From positions 4,000,001 to 4,064,000 of the forward strand of contig NZ_CP060388.1 in assembly GCF_014280435.1 (NCBI RefSeq): 64,000 nt of DNA, written 5' to 3'. This DNA comes from Sphingobium sp. KCTC 72723. GTDB lineage: Bacteria; Pseudomonadota; Alphaproteobacteria; Sphingomonadales; Sphingomonadaceae. Shown in pieces: positions 36,472 through 47,062 of the stretch (positions are counted from its first letter, which is position 1; the number at the start of each line of letters is the position of its first letter). The position numbers and the translations under genes were made by a program. The notes beneath the pieces were generated by a model, which ran no database searches, had not been told where the DNA came from, and saw only the letters and a program-made list of their open reading frames with translations.

Positions 36472-37728
36472 ATGACAATTGTTCCATCTTCTCGCCGCAC
36501 CGCTGCGATTGCCTTCATTCTGGTGACGGCGTGGCTGGATGTCATGTCGATGGGCATCATCATCCCGGTGCTGCCGCAGCTGATCGAGCAATTGTCCGGT
36601 TCCACCAGCGCGGCGGGGCTGTGGAACGGGCTGTTCGTGGCGCTGTGGGCGGGGATGCAGTTTGTCTGTTCGCCGGTGATCGGGTCGCTATCTGACCGAT
36701 TCGGGCGGCGGCCCGTCATATTGGTGTCGGTCTGCGGGCTGGCGCTCGACTATCTGTTGATGGCGGTGGCGCCCAACCTGTGGTGGCTGGCGGTCGGGCG
36801 CTTGCTGGCGGGAGTGACATCGTCCAGTTTCACGTCCGTCTTTGCCTATATGGCCGATATTACCGCGCCGGAGGAGCGCGCACGCGGCTATGGCCTGATC
36901 GGCGCGGCGTTCAGTGGCGGGTTCGTCGCCGGGCCGCTGATCGGCGGGGTGCTGGGCGAAGTGTCTTTGCGCGCGCCCTTCTGGGCAGCGGCGGGGCTTT
37001 CGGCGCTGGCATTTCTCTATGGGCTGATCGTGCTGCCCGAATCGCTGCCGCGCGAAAAGCGCATGGCGTTCAGCTGGCGGCGGGCCAATCCGTTCGGCGC
37101 GCTGCAATTGCTGCGGTCGCACCCGGAATTGTCCAGCCTGGCGACCGTTAATTTCCTGCTCTATTTCGCCCATCACCTCTTTTCGGCTGTGTTCGTTCTC
37201 TATGCGGGCGACCGCTATGGCTGGGGCGCGTGGCAGGTGGGGACGTTGCTGGCCATGGTCGGCCTGATGGACATGGGGGTGCAGGGCGTGCTGGTCGGCC
37301 CGGTGGTCAAGCGGCTGGGCGACGGGCGCACGATGGTGCTGGGGCTGGCGTTCGGCGCGATCGGTATAGCCGCCATGGGGCTGGCGCCGACCGGCTGGCT
37401 GTTTGTTGCAGCGATGCTGCCCAATGCGCTGTGGGGGTTGGCGATGCCGACGATCCAGTCGCTGATGACGCGGCGGGTGTCGGAAAGCGAGCAGGGCCAG
37501 TTGCAGGGCGCGAACAACAGCGTGGCGAGCATTGCGGGGATTATATCGCCCCTGTTCTTCGGCGGCGTCTATGCGCTGTCGGTCGGTAGCAACCCGGCAC
37601 TGCCCTATATCGGCAGCGCGTTCCTGATCGCGGCGGGGGTACTGGCCGGGGCTGCCATGCTGGGGTGGCGCGCCGGGCGGCATGGCGATGATGCCCCACC
37701 GCTGGACAAGAGTGCGGCGGGACAGTAA
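36472..37728 (+). CDS. MFS drug exporter, TCR/Tet-like
   Basis: The 418-residue protein has twelve predicted membrane helices and the MFS loop motif [14 protein letters not shown] between helices 2 and 3. Motif C-like glycines lie in helix 5 ([19 protein letters not shown]). It resembles TetA-type drug:H+ antiporters. No regulator gene is adjacent, so the substrate is unknown. It ends 43 bases before guaA on the same strand. Confidence 0.9.
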   Translation: MTIVPSSRRTAAIAFILVTAWLDVMSMGIIIPVLPQLIEQLSGSTSAAGLWNGLFVALWAGMQFVCSPVIGSLSDRFGRRPVILVSVCGLALDYLLMAVAPNLWWLAVGRLLAGVTSSSFTSVFAYMADITAPEERARGYGLIGAAFSGGFVAGPLIGGVLGEVSLRAPFWAAAGLSALAFLYGLIVLPESLPREKRMAFSWRRANPFGALQLLRSHPELSSLATVNFLLYFAHHLFSAVFVLYAGDRYGWGAWQVGTLLAMVGLMDMGVQGVLVGPVVKRLGDGRTMVLGLAFGAIGIAAMGLAPTGWLFVAAMLPNALWGLAMPTIQSLMTRRVSESEQGQLQGANNSVASIAGIISPLFFGGVYALSVGSNPALPYIGSAFLIAAGVLAGAAMLGWRAGRHGDDAPPLDKSAAGQ

Positions 37729-37771
37729 CCGGGCGCGAATCCCTATCCCTCGGTCTAATAAAGGCGATTCG

Positions 37772-39331
37772 ATGACGCTGCCCATTCAGGATTCCATCCT
37801 TATCGTGGACTTCGGCAGCCAGGTGACTCAGCTCATCGCCCGGCGGGTCCGCGAAGCGGGCGTCTATTCCGAAATCGCCCCGTTCAACAGCGCCGAGCAA
37901 GCCTTTGCCCGGATGCAGCCCAAGGGCGTGATCCTGTCGGGCGGGCCATCATCGGTGATGTGGGACGACAGTCCCCGCGCCCCGCAGGCGATTTTCGACG
38001 CGGGCGTGCCGGTGCTGGGTATCTGTTATGGCCAGCAGACGATGATGCAGCAGCTGGGCGGCAATGTCGAAGGCGGCGAGAGTGGCGAATTTGGCCGCGC
38101 CTTCATCGAGGTGCAAAAGCCATGCGCGCTGTTCGACGGCCTGTGGGAAGCGGGCGAGCGGCATCAGGTGTGGATGAGCCATGGCGACAAGGTGACGCAA
38201 CTGGCCCCCGGTTTCGAGGTGGTGGCGACCAGCGAGGGCGCGCCCTATGCCGTCACCGCGAACGAGGCCAGGCGTTTCTACGCCACCCAATTCCACCCCG
38301 AAGTCGTCCACACCCCCGATGGCGGCAAGCTGCTCGCCAATTTCGTGCGTCATGTCTGCGGGCTGGCAGGGGACTGGACCATGGCCGAGTTTCGCGCGAC
38401 CAAGGTCGCGGAAATCCGCGCGCAGGTGGGGTCCGGTCGGGTGATTTGCGGCCTGTCGGGCGGGGTCGATTCCGCCGTGGCCGCCGTGCTGATCCACGAA
38501 GCGATCGGCGACCAGCTGACCTGCGTATTCGTCGACCATGGCCTGATGCGGCTGGGCGAGGCCGAACAGGTGGTCAGCCTGTTCCGCGAACATTATGGCA
38601 TCAAGCTGGTGCATGTGGACGCGGAGGACCGCTTTCTGGGCGGGCTGGCGGGCCTGACCGACCCGGAAAAGAAGCGCAAGTTCATTGGCGGCGAATTTAT
38701 CGCCGTGTTCGAGGAAGAGGCCGCCAGGATCGGCGGAGCGGATTTCCTGGCGCAGGGGACGCTCTATCCCGATGTGATCGAGTCCGTGTCTTTCACTGGC
38801 GGGCCGAGCGTGACGATCAAGTCGCATCACAATGTTGGCGGCCTGCCCGAACGCATGAACATGCAGCTGGTCGAGCCGCTGCGCGAACTGTTCAAGGATG
38901 AAGTGCGCGTGCTGGGCCGGGAACTTGGCCTGCCGGAGATTTTCGTGGGCCGCCATCCCTTCCCCGGACCTGGGTTGGCGATTCGCATCCCCGGCGAAGT
39001 GACCAAGGAACGGTGCGATATCCTGCGCAAGGCGGACGCGGTCTATCTGGAGGAAATCCGCAATGCGGGCCTGTATGACGCGATCTGGCAGGCGTTCGCG
39101 GTGCTGCTGCCGGTGCGGACCGTGGGCGTGATGGGCGACATGCGTACCTATGACAGCGTGTGCGCGGTGCGGGCCGTCACTTCGACCGATGGCATGACGG
39201 CGGATATCTACCCGTTCGACGCCGCTTTCCTCAGCCGGGTGTCCACGCGCATCATCAATGAGGTCAAGGGCATCAACCGCGTGGTCTATGACTATACCAG
39301 CAAGCCGCCGGGTACGATCGAGTGGGAATGA
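37772..39331 (+). CDS. guaA: GMP synthase (glutamine-hydrolysing)
   Basis: The 519-residue protein begins with [25 protein letters not shown]. The glutamine amidotransferase domain has the catalytic Cys in [12 protein letters not shown] and the His in FHPEVVHT. The ATP pyrophosphatase domain has SGGVDSAV and the C-terminal dimer domain ends PPGTIEWE. It converts XMP to GMP. The start is 30 codons into the longer frame. The last 12 coding bases before the stop form the left repeat of the genomic island that follows. Confidence 0.98.
   Translation: MTLPIQDSILIVDFGSQVTQLIARRVREAGVYSEIAPFNSAEQAFARMQPKGVILSGGPSSVMWDDSPRAPQAIFDAGVPVLGICYGQQTMMQQLGGNVEGGESGEFGRAFIEVQKPCALFDGLWEAGERHQVWMSHGDKVTQLAPGFEVVATSEGAPYAVTANEARRFYATQFHPEVVHTPDGGKLLANFVRHVCGLAGDWTMAEFRATKVAEIRAQVGSGRVICGLSGGVDSAVAAVLIHEAIGDQLTCVFVDHGLMRLGEAEQVVSLFREHYGIKLVHVDAEDRFLGGLAGLTDPEKKRKFIGGEFIAVFEEEAARIGGADFLAQGTLYPDVIESVSFTGGPSVTIKSHHNVGGLPERMNMQLVEPLRELFKDEVRVLGRELGLPEIFVGRHPFPGPGLAIRIPGEVTKERCDILRKADAVYLEEIRNAGLYDAIWQAFAVLLPVRTVGVMGDMRTYDSVCAVRAVTSTDGMTADIYPFDAAFLSRVSTRIINEVKGINRVVYDYTSKPPGTIEWE
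39317..39328 (+). repeat. Left direct repeat (attL candidate)
   Basis: ATCGAGTGGGAA lies at the extreme 3' end of guaA, immediately before its stop. It is identical to 47755-47766. A match of 12 in 8 kb would be unexpected by chance. Confidence 0.65.
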
Positions 39332-39447
39332 TTTTTGCCCCTCCGGCAATATCCCTCTGTACGCCAGGATACGATTTAAGACATTGATAGAAAAGGATAA
39401 TCCAAACTCGGTCTATCGCCATCTATCGAGGGGTAGTGCTCCGATTT

Positions 39448-39604
39448 GACGGTATAGCGGACGGTATGGGGAATCTTGTTCGATCAGCGAATTCGGGATA
39501 CCGTCACGGCCAAGAGAGCTGCTGACGGTATTTTTGTGGACATAACAGACTGATTTCAAAAAGGAATCATGCTTCCAGCATCGTCTGTTTTGGCCTGACG
39601 GTAT
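39448..39604. repeat. Iterated GACGGTAT motifs in the island's left end
   Basis: Between guaA and the integrase, GACGGTAT occurs at 39448, 39460, 39524 and 39597, and in the opposite orientation at 39498. At the other end of the island it occurs at 47501, with relatives at 47676 (GACGGTCT) and 47688 (AACGGTAT). The pattern suits integrase arm-binding or excisionase sites. Two copies run into TATAAT, so a promoter role is also possible. The 39332-39648 gap otherwise shows no gene. Confidence 0.55.
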
Positions 39605-39648
39605 AATTGGCGCTTCTCCCCCATTTTGGGACGATTTTGGAGGCCCCC

Positions 39649-40494
39649 ATGCTTACTGACACGGCAATTAAGTCACTGAGAGCACAGCAGAAATTGTATA
39701 AGGTGAGCGACCGTGACGGTATGTACGTCGTGGTGCAGCCGTCGGGTGCGATTGTTCCGGTACGACTACCGCCTAAACGGCCGTCGCGAGACGCTAACGC
39801 TCGGTCGGTACGGGCTAGAAGGCCTTTCGCTGGCCCGCGCTCGGGAAAAACTGATCGATGCCAAGCGGGCCATTTCAGAGGGGCGGTCTCCGGCCCAGGA
39901 GAAGCAGCACGACAAGCGGCGACTGAAGGAGGCAAAGAGGTTCGGCGAGTTCGGCGAGAAATGGTTCCAGGAGTCGCGCATGGCCGACAGCACGCGCGCC
40001 ATGCGGCGCTCGATCTACGAGCGCGACATCCTGCCAACGTTTCGAAACAGGCTTTTGACGGAGATCGCGCCTGACGATCTCCGCATGATGTGCGGAAAAG
40101 TGAAGGATCGCGGTGCTCCAGCTACGGCCGTCCATGTGCGGGATATCGTGAAGCTGATCTTTGCGTTCGCGATCTTGCATGGCGAGAAGGTCGCCAACCC
40201 GGCGGATGAAGTTGGGCCCGCGTCTATCGCAACCTTCGTACCGAAGGATCGTTCGCTATCACCGGCGGAGATCCGCGTCATGCTCGGTCAGCTCGACCAT
40301 GTGCCGACCCTGCCGACTATACGGCTGGGAATGAAGCTCTTCCTCCTGACGATGGTCAGGAAAAGCGAGCTGCAGGACGCGACCTGGGACGAAGTCGATT
40401 TCGAGAACGCCGTCTGGTCGATCCCAAAAGAGCGAATGAAGCGGTCGAAGGCACACAACGTCTACCTGTCGGAGCAGGCGGTGGACATCTTCAT
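39649..40494 (+). pseudogene. P4-type tyrosine integrase, frameshifted and truncated
   Basis: The gene starts at ATG 39649, preceded by TTGGAGG, with LTDTAIKSLRAQQKLYKVSD, the arm-binding (DUF4102) domain. Near 39750-39765 the frame changes: the continuing sequence FRYDYRLNGRRETLTLGRYG is in another register. It then runs through the core-binding domain to the first catalytic Arg region (MVRKSELQDATWDEVDF). At 40495 the IS21 left end interrupts it, so the HxxR and catalytic Tyr are missing. It is therefore dead as a recombinase; no downstream remainder is found beyond the IS. Confidence 0.88.
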
Positions 40495-40606
40495 TGTGGA
40501 TCGGCGTGCAAAAAGGACCCGGTTAGCGGGGTGATCGGCGTCCAAAAGGGAACCACCATTCCGATGGTTTAGACAGCAGCCTGGTTTTTCAGGTGGCGAG
40601 ATCGGG

Positions 40607-42121
40607 ATGTTGGTGGTGGAGACAGTTGTACGGATCAGGCGCGAGCACGCAGGTGGCAAGGCGATCAGGGAGATCGCGCGGGATCTGCGGCTGTCACGCA
40701 AGGTGGTGCGCAAGGCGATCAATGCTCTGGAAGGTGCGTTTGACTATCATCGCACGGTTCAGCCGCTGCCTCGGATCGGACCCTTTCAGGAGCAGCTCGA
40801 TACGCTGCTGAGCGAGAACGAAGCGCGGCATCGGCGTGACCGGCTGCGGATGACGCGGATCTACGATCTGCTGCTGCGAGAAGGGTTCGAGGGTTCGTAT
40901 GATGCAGTGCGGCGCTACGCCCGGCGCTGGGCGGATGGCCGACGCAAGGATCCCGGCGGCGACGTGCCCGCGTTCATTCCGCTGCTGTTCAAGCCGGGCG
41001 AGGCATACCAGTTCGACTGGAGCCACGAGGATGTAGAGATCGCAGGCAAGCCGATGCGCGTGAAGGTAGCGCACATGCGGCTATGCGCGTCGCGGGCCGT
41101 GTATGTGCGAGCCTATCCGCGTGAGACGCAAGAGATGGTGTTCGACGCCCATGCCCGCGGCTTTGCGTTCTTCGGCGGGGTGCCGTTGCGCGGCATCTAC
41201 GACAACATGAAGACCGCGGTGACGACGGTCTTTGTTGGCAAGGAGCGCGTGTTCAACCGCCGGTTTTTGGTCATGGCCGATCATTATATGGTCGAGCCGA
41301 CCGCCTGTTCGCCAGCGGCAGGCTGGGAGAAGGGGCAGGTCGAGAACCAGGTCCAGACGATCCGCGGCCGCTTTTTCCAGCCTCGGCTGAAGTTCGCCAG
41401 CATCGAGGAACTGAACGGGTGGCTTGAGGCAGAATGTCTGCGCTGGGCCGCGATGCACGCGCATCCCGAGCAAAAGGACATGACTGTCGCGCAGGCGCTG
41501 GAGGCCGAACGGCCCGTACTGCAACCGATGCTGTCGCCGTTCGACGGCTTTCACGAGACGAGCCACGCGGTCACCGGCACATGCCTGATCAGCTTTGACC
41601 GCAACCGCTATTCTGTGGCGGCGCGGACGGTGCGCCGTGCGGTTCAGGTGCGCGCCTATGCCGACCGGATCATAGTCCGCTTGGGGGACGAGATCGTCGC
41701 CGAACACCCGCGCTGCTTTGGGCGCGACCGCACGATTTACGATCCATGGCACTATCTGCCGGTGCTGGTGCACAAACCCGGCGCCCTGCGCAACGGCGCA
41801 CCATTCCTTGACTGGGCGCTGCCACCAGCGCTGGCCCGGTTGCGGCGCAAGCTGGGCAGTGGGGACGAAGCCGATCGCCGTTTTGTCCGCGTGCTTGCTG
41901 CCATATCCACCGATGGGCTGGAGGCTGTCGAGGCCGCCATCGGCGAAGCGTTCGATACCGGCGCTGCCAGCGACGAGGTGATCCTCAATATTCTGGCGCG
42001 CCGCCGCGAACCGCCAGCAGATCAGCCAATGAGCGTGGTGGTCGACCTCAAGCTCAAGCATCCGCCCCGCGCCGATTGCGCGATCTATGATACGGTGCGA
42101 GGCCACAATGCAGCGGCATGA
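40607..42121 (+). CDS. istA: IS21-family transposase IstA
   Basis: The 504-residue protein has an N-terminal helix-turn-helix ([24 protein letters not shown]), then a DDE catalytic domain ([10 protein letters not shown] for the first Asp, [11 protein letters not shown] for the second, and the downstream Glu near [13 protein letters not shown]). This is IstA. It cuts and joins IS ends with IstB. It overlaps istB by 14 bases. Confidence 0.95.
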   Translation: MLVVETVVRIRREHAGGKAIREIARDLRLSRKVVRKAINALEGAFDYHRTVQPLPRIGPFQEQLDTLLSENEARHRRDRLRMTRIYDLLLREGFEGSYDAVRRYARRWADGRRKDPGGDVPAFIPLLFKPGEAYQFDWSHEDVEIAGKPMRVKVAHMRLCASRAVYVRAYPRETQEMVFDAHARGFAFFGGVPLRGIYDNMKTAVTTVFVGKERVFNRRFLVMADHYMVEPTACSPAAGWEKGQVENQVQTIRGRFFQPRLKFASIEELNGWLEAECLRWAAMHAHPEQKDMTVAQALEAERPVLQPMLSPFDGFHETSHAVTGTCLISFDRNRYSVAARTVRRAVQVRAYADRIIVRLGDEIVAEHPRCFGRDRTIYDPWHYLPVLVHKPGALRNGAPFLDWALPPALARLRRKLGSGDEADRRFVRVLAAISTDGLEAVEAAIGEAFDTGAASDEVILNILARRREPPADQPMSVVVDLKLKHPPRADCAIYDTVRGHNAAA

Positions 42122-42836
42122 GATGATCGACGCCATGCGCGCGCTGGGCCTCAAGGGAATGGCCAGCGCGTTCGATGAGGCGGTAACCACTGGCGTGCAA
42201 CGCCAGCGCACCACGCCCGAGATCCTGACCGATCTGCTGCGCGCCGAAGCCGCCCACCGTCACGCCGCCTCGATCCGCTACCGCATGAGTGCGGCCAAAC
42301 TGCCGGTGATCAAGGATCTTGATGCGTTCGTGTTCGACGGTACGCCTATCAACGAGGAACTGGTCCGCGCGCTGCACGCCGGATCATTCCTGCCCGGCAG
42401 GCGCAATATCGTACTGGTTGGCGGCACCGGAACCGGCAAGACTCACTTGGCAATCGCCATTGCCGCCAGCGTCGTGCGCGCAGGCGCCCGTGGCCGCTAC
42501 TTTAACACCGTTGATCTGGTCACCCGGCTCGAGGATGAGGCGCGCATCGGCAAGGCCGGCGCACTCGCTGCCCAACTCAGCCGCATCGAACTCGTCGTGC
42601 TTGATGAACTGGGTTATCTGCCGTTTGCTCGCTCCGGCGGCCAGTTGCTGTTCCACCTGATGAGCAAACTCTACGAAAAGACCTCAGTGATCATCACCAC
42701 CAACCTGGCATTCGGCGAATGGCCCACGGTGTTCGGCGATCCCAAAATGACCACCGCGTTGCTCGATCGCACCACCCACCATTGCGATATCATCGAGACC
42801 GGCAACGACAGCTGGCGCTTCAAACACCGCAACTGA
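42108..42836 (+). CDS. istB: IS21-family helper ATPase IstB
   Basis: The 242-residue protein is an AAA+ ATPase: Walker [15 protein letters not shown] and Walker [14 protein letters not shown]. It binds target DNA and regulates IstA. The start at 42108 ([18 protein letters not shown]) is chosen for its similarity to IstB; an earlier ATG at 42087 lies deeper in istA. It appears intact, so the IS may be active. Confidence 0.95.
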   Translation: MQRHEMIDAMRALGLKGMASAFDEAVTTGVQRQRTTPEILTDLLRAEAAHRHAASIRYRMSAAKLPVIKDLDAFVFDGTPINEELVRALHAGSFLPGRRNIVLVGGTGTGKTHLAIAIAASVVRAGARGRYFNTVDLVTRLEDEARIGKAGALAAQLSRIELVVLDELGYLPFARSGGQLLFHLMSKLYEKTSVIITTNLAFGEWPTVFGDPKMTTALLDRTTHHCDIIETGNDSWRFKHRN

Positions 42837-42893
42837 CCCAGCCTCAAAAGCCCCCATAAAAATTGCTTCGCGCTGGCGCTGCCTCCGGTCGGG

Positions 42894-44618
42894 CTACGCC
42901 CTCCCTACGCCAGCGCCAGCGCGAAATCCGCGCCCGGCATCAACCCCAGCGCAACGCCGCAAGGTGGTTCCCTTTTGCACGCCGATAGTGGGTCCCGTTT
43001 GGACGCCGATTGACAGCTCTATCTGGGCAAGCACGTCGGCCTTCACGCCGCCGAGCCATTTGCGGTCGGCCAAGCCGTCGCGTTCGGCGACAAGGGCGGC
43101 GCGTTGCGGGGAGTTTGCCTCCGATTGCAGGCCCTCGATCCGGGTGGCGATCCCGCCCAGTAGGTCGCGCAACTCGTCCCGCGAGGCGACGGCCTCCGGT
43201 GGCAACGTCGGCAGGACCTCACGGGCATGGGTTCGCAGCACCGCCCGCAGGCGCCAGCACAACTGAACGATCTGCCGGTGAAGGGCCTTCGCCAGCTCCG
43301 CCTCGCCGATATCGTCGCGGATCAGGGCGACGAACACCGGGATATTCTTCGTCAGGAAGACCTGAGACGATAGCTGCTCGATCAGTTCGTCATAGGCGTC
43401 GGCGGCATTCTCTTCACGACGCTTGCTCTCGTCCTGGACGAAAGCTTCGAAGCTGGTGAGCCTCCTTGCGGCTTCTTCGCCCAGCGGCTGCTGGCACAGA
43501 ACGCAATGGGCGTCAGAGGCCGTTACCGGGAATGGCTGTCCGGGATAGGCGGCTTCGCGCGAATAGGCGCGGGCCGCTTCCCACAAAGCCTTCCAGATAT
43601 CCGAGCCGATGTCCGGCAGCGGTTCTTCGGCAAAGAGACTGGCAGAGGCGGCCGCAGCCGCGTCGCGCGCCGTGGCGAGGCGGAGGTGGGCTTCGCGCAG
43701 GGTGGTCCGGTTCCCTTCGCTAGCGCCGGCAATCAATCGCTCGATCTGGTCTATCACCGCCGTGATGCGGGTTTCCTGAGTCTGAAGCTGACGGACGGTC
43801 CGGGCGGGATCACCGGAGAGATCGGTAATCAGGGTCTGGAGCCGCGCCTCTTCCTGCGCGGTGAGACCGGCGAGTTTCTCGATGGTGTCCGGCTTGCACT
43901 CAGGTTTTGATAAGACAACTGGCGTCTGCTGTTCCAGCGTCTTTATCTCGGCCGACAGTTTGGCCTTCACATCCTGGCACGCCTGCGCGAGGCCGGCGAG
44001 AATGCGCAAAGGAAGCGGCGTATAGGCGAGATCGTTGGTGTTCTCGACATGGACGTTGGCCGTTCGCGAGTCGAAGACGCTGACGGCTGACAGCATCGGA
44101 TCGGCTGAGCCGCCCTGGTTCCACGTCGCGCTGCGCTTCTGCCCACCGATGAAGAAATCGATGCTGGCGGTTGGTACGCCGCCAGAGCCGGCATAGATAT
44201 TCGGCAGAATGGCGTCTCCCTTCGGAGAGCGTGCGCGGCAGAGCTGCTTGAGGACGCGGGCGTATCCCGATTTGCCGGCGCCGTTGTCCCCATAGATCAC
44301 GGTGAGGCCGGTTTTACCGAAGGACAGCCGCTCGCCCGGCGCGAGGGCGTTGACGTTCGCCAGGCCATGCAAGGCGCCCAGGCTGACGACGGCGTGGCTC
44401 GCGGCGGGATCGCGAATGTGGCTGGTGTCCAGCGGAACAGCAGGGTTGTCACCTTTGCAGATGGCAACGAGGGCGGTGATGTCAGCGGGCTCAAGCTTCG
44501 TCTGGCCGCAGAGCAGGCGCAAGGCGTCACGCTGCCAGCCGGGCAGGTCGGCTGACCATGTCAGGATATCGGCAAGCGCCTCGGCCTCATTCGAGAGGTC
44601 ATTACTCTCTTCATTCAT
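42894..44618 (-). pseudogene. AAA ATPase with zinc hook, C-terminus lost to IS21
   Basis: Residues 1 to about 534 are native; at 43015 the frame runs into the IS21 end and adds about 40 unrelated residues before stopping at 42894. The native part has an N-terminal helical domain (LTWSADLPGWQRDALRLL), Walker A GDNGAGKS (110-117), a long helical arm and a CxxC zinc hook (C372-C375 in HCVLCQQPLGEEA). This layout is that of AAA_13/RloC-like SMC-type ATPases of defence systems. Walker B and any C-terminal effector are missing. It lies 75 bases after the 44694 gene on the same strand and is probably its operon partner. Function is likely lost or altered. Confidence 0.82.
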
Positions 44619-44693
44619 CGTCCTGGACTCCCCCCATTTGACCCTACTTTGATTGGCCAGCTCTTTTTGATATTTCCAATTGGCCGTGCCTCA

Positions 44694-45818
44694 TCAGGCC
44701 CCTCCAACTATGCGTCGTTCCGTGCCGAGCGGGATGATCCAGCCGCCAGCGCGATCCGATCGCGCGAACTCATCGGGGCTCACCTTTTCAGCCAGACGAC
44801 CGCGAATGGTCTCCGTTTCGCCATCGATTGCCGCACGGATCAGATTCCGGTCTACTCCGACGAAAACCGGACGAAGGTTGAGCCGGGCCATGGCCTCCTG
44901 ATCGACGGTACTAGCGACCGCGTCGGTAATCGGGCCGGCCCGCGTGACGATCCCGCCCACCAGGCCGCCGATATCGTGGGTCTTTTCCACTTGACCTATC
45001 GGCGCACTGTCGAGTGCGCCGCGCGCGCGAGCGGCGGCATCCCGGAGTGGTCGCGGAAAGGTTTGGCGTGTCAGAGCGCGCAGCGCCTGGGCGAGTTCTG
45101 TATGCCCGAGAGGTTCGATCATACTGGCGACATGCAGACGAAGCAGGCCGATGAAGGGGGCGTCCTTGTCTTGCGGATCGATCGGATCGCCCTCGTCGAT
45201 GGGATCGCGAACCGACAGGTGGGCGTCAGCGGGATTGGAATTGGCCACGCCCCACCGGCTGGCGACCGCGATCCGCTTTACGGTGACCTTTCGGCCTTTG
45301 ACCGTCACGTCGATGCGCCCGGCTTGCGTCCAGGCGCGCGCGAGTGCTTTCGCCGGTCCGCCCGGGTCGTGACAGCCCTTGGCCTCCGCGATCGTGAGTG
45401 AGGTCAGATCGGATTTGCATGCGATCCAGTCGGGGAGGTCGCCTCGGGCGAGGCGCTCGATCCTGACCTGCTTGCGACGGTCGAGATCGATCATGCGGTT
45501 GCCGAGATGGGCGAAGATGGAGAGATCGAAATATCGCTCGAGATAAGCGCGGGCAACGAACCGTCCGAACAGGCCTGACAACGCGACCTTCACTTCGCGC
45601 GCCTGGCCAAGCGGTTGTCTGAAAATGAAGGACGTGCCCGCGCCGGTCGGTGCCAGCAGCGCATCCAAGATTGACCACGCGCCATAGGCTGCGCCAGGCG
45701 TCTGAAGCACTTCGCGAATGCCGGCGTCTTCGATCTCAGAGACGTCCAGCGCGATGGTCGCGCCGGGGGACGGGTCAAGTGATGGGGGTGCGAAGCTGTA
45801 GATGAAGGTTCGGGTCAT
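44694..45818 (-). CDS. Unknown-family protein with a PD-(D/E)xK-like motif
   Basis: The 374-residue protein has no family I recognise. Residues 129-147 read PDWIACKSDLTSLTIAEAK, a PD-x13-ExK pattern (Asp130, Glu145, Lys147), with Gln165 in WTQAGRI. Glu94 in YLERYF lies upstream. This is the spacing of a restriction-endonuclease-like core. The N-terminus has hydrophobic AAYGAWSILDALLAP; the C-terminal half has VGGIVTRAGPITDAVAST and a GRLAEKVSPDEFARSDRAGG region. It overlaps hipA by four bases (ATGA), so it is coupled to the toxin module. It is far longer than a HipS and unlike one. Confidence 0.7.
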   Translation of the reverse strand: MTRTFIYSFAPPSLDPSPGATIALDVSEIEDAGIREVLQTPGAAYGAWSILDALLAPTGAGTSFIFRQPLGQAREVKVALSGLFGRFVARAYLERYFDLSIFAHLGNRMIDLDRRKQVRIERLARGDLPDWIACKSDLTSLTIAEAKGCHDPGGPAKALARAWTQAGRIDVTVKGRKVTVKRIAVASRWGVANSNPADAHLSVRDPIDEGDPIDPQDKDAPFIGLLRLHVASMIEPLGHTELAQALRALTRQTFPRPLRDAAARARGALDSAPIGQVEKTHDIGGLVGGIVTRAGPITDAVASTVDQEAMARLNLRPVFVGVDRNLIRAAIDGETETIRGRLAEKVSPDEFARSDRAGGWIIPLGTERRIVGGA

Positions 45819-47062
45819 AGCGCTAGCGCCCGCTTGAGATCATCGTGCTCAAAGGCGCTAGCCATCCGGGTAATCTCTGCAGAGCGGGCGCCGGCCGCCT
45901 TGGCGGTTTCACGCCACGTCGCGGTCACGGTAGCGACCTCTTTGATGATTGCTCGGGCCTGCAGCAGTGTGAGGCCGAAGAACTCCGAAGCCGCCTCAAG
46001 CAGGTCAAGCGAGCAGGTGCCCTCGTCGAGGTCGATGTTCGTCGTCAGCACACGCGCCTTGAGGTCGGAGGGCACAGGATTGAGGTCATAGGCCGGAGAA
46101 AGAGACCATCCCGCCTTGCCGAGCCAAAGGAAACCATGGTTACGCAGATGATCGTCGACATTGGAAATCAGCACATTGAAGACGACGCGCCGATAGAGGG
46201 CATGAGCGTCGGTCTTCCCCTGCGCACCATGTTGCGTAAGAGCATCGACGATCTCCGGGTAGCTGCCGCGCTCACCGTCCTTGGCGCCCATCATCGCCAT
46301 TGCAGATAGGAAAGGAGTGCGGATCGGGCCGGCGCGATCGAAGCGCCGCGACAGCATCACCGCCTTGCCGGCGACCTCAATCAGCTCATGGTGAGGGGTG
46401 GTGATGCCGGCCTGGTCAGCCAGCCGCAGCGCAATCTCCTCCCATGTCTCCATGCTGTAATCGTCGGTCTCCTTCGGGAATTTGGCGATGGAGAGGTGCC
46501 CGTGCTGGTCGATGACCGACGCTTTCGGCCGCGCGCCGCCGAGGGAGGAGCCGGGGGCGAAGATGAGTTGAAGGTCCTCGTCCGTTTCCTCGTCCCGGAG
46601 GATCCGCTCGGTGATCTGGAGCAGTCGCCCGAGTTCGATCAGGGCGGGGACACCGGCGCGGATCGGCGCCTGAAACGTCTCTTCGCCTGCCCAGCGGAAT
46701 CGGAGTGCGCCTAGGCGGGTCTCGTCGGCGACGCCGAGCAGGTAATCGCTTTCCGCGAGGGTGCGCACGGCGCGGCTTTCGCGTTCGGCAAGACGGCGCT
46801 CGGCCCGCTGCATCAGGCGGCGGCCCCATGTGTCGGGCGCGGAGTCTCCGATGGAGCCGAAAGTCACCAGTCCGGCAGGAGGGGCGAAGGCACCGCGGGT
46901 CAGGGCAAGGGCAGGCTCGAGTGAGAACCGGTCGGGATCAACGAGCCACGCGCCATCATATTCGAAAAGAATAGTCTCCGTGCCGCGGACGCGATTGCTC
47001 CTGGCCAGGCCAATGGGGCGCGTGCGGCCGTCCAGGTCGATATGCACCTCGAAGTCAGCCAT
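45815..47062 (-). CDS. hipA: HipA-family serine/threonine kinase toxin
   Basis: The 415-residue protein has the HipA N-subdomain (about 1-110), the nucleotide-binding SSLGGARPK (172-180), Lys194 in AKFPK and the catalytic loop NVLISNVDDHLRNHG (296-310). The metal-binding LSPAYDLNP (321-329) follows. HipA toxins phosphorylate glutamyl-tRNA synthetase or other targets to stop growth. It is full length, so the tripartite HipBST arrangement does not apply. It overlaps hipB by eight bases and the next gene by four. Confidence 0.93.
   Translation of the reverse strand: MADFEVHIDLDGRTRPIGLARSNRVRGTETILFEYDGAWLVDPDRFSLEPALALTRGAFAPPAGLVTFGSIGDSAPDTWGRRLMQRAERRLAERESRAVRTLAESDYLLGVADETRLGALRFRWAGEETFQAPIRAGVPALIELGRLLQITERILRDEETDEDLQLIFAPGSSLGGARPKASVIDQHGHLSIAKFPKETDDYSMETWEEIALRLADQAGITTPHHELIEVAGKAVMLSRRFDRAGPIRTPFLSAMAMMGAKDGERGSYPEIVDALTQHGAQGKTDAHALYRRVVFNVLISNVDDHLRNHGFLWLGKAGWSLSPAYDLNPVPSDLKARVLTTNIDLDEGTCSLDLLEAASEFFGLTLLQARAIIKEVATVTATWRETAKAAGARSAEITRMASAFEHDDLKRALAL

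Larger units (their letters stand above)
40495..43015 (+). mobile_element. IS21-family insertion sequence
   Basis: It encodes istA and istB. The left end TGTGGATCGGCGTGCAAAAA (40495) and the complement of the right end, TGTCAATCGGCGTCCAAACG (43015), form terminal inverted repeats. Each is followed by a second copy (ATCGGCGTCCAAAAGGGAACC near 40534; its counterpart in 42963-42988), the multiple terminal repeats typical of IS21. A 12-bp hairpin (TTCGCGCTGGCG / CGCCAGCGCGAA at 42867-42925) follows istB. No target duplication is visible (left flank TTCAT, right flank GCTCT). Its flanks belong to different genes. Confidence 0.9.
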
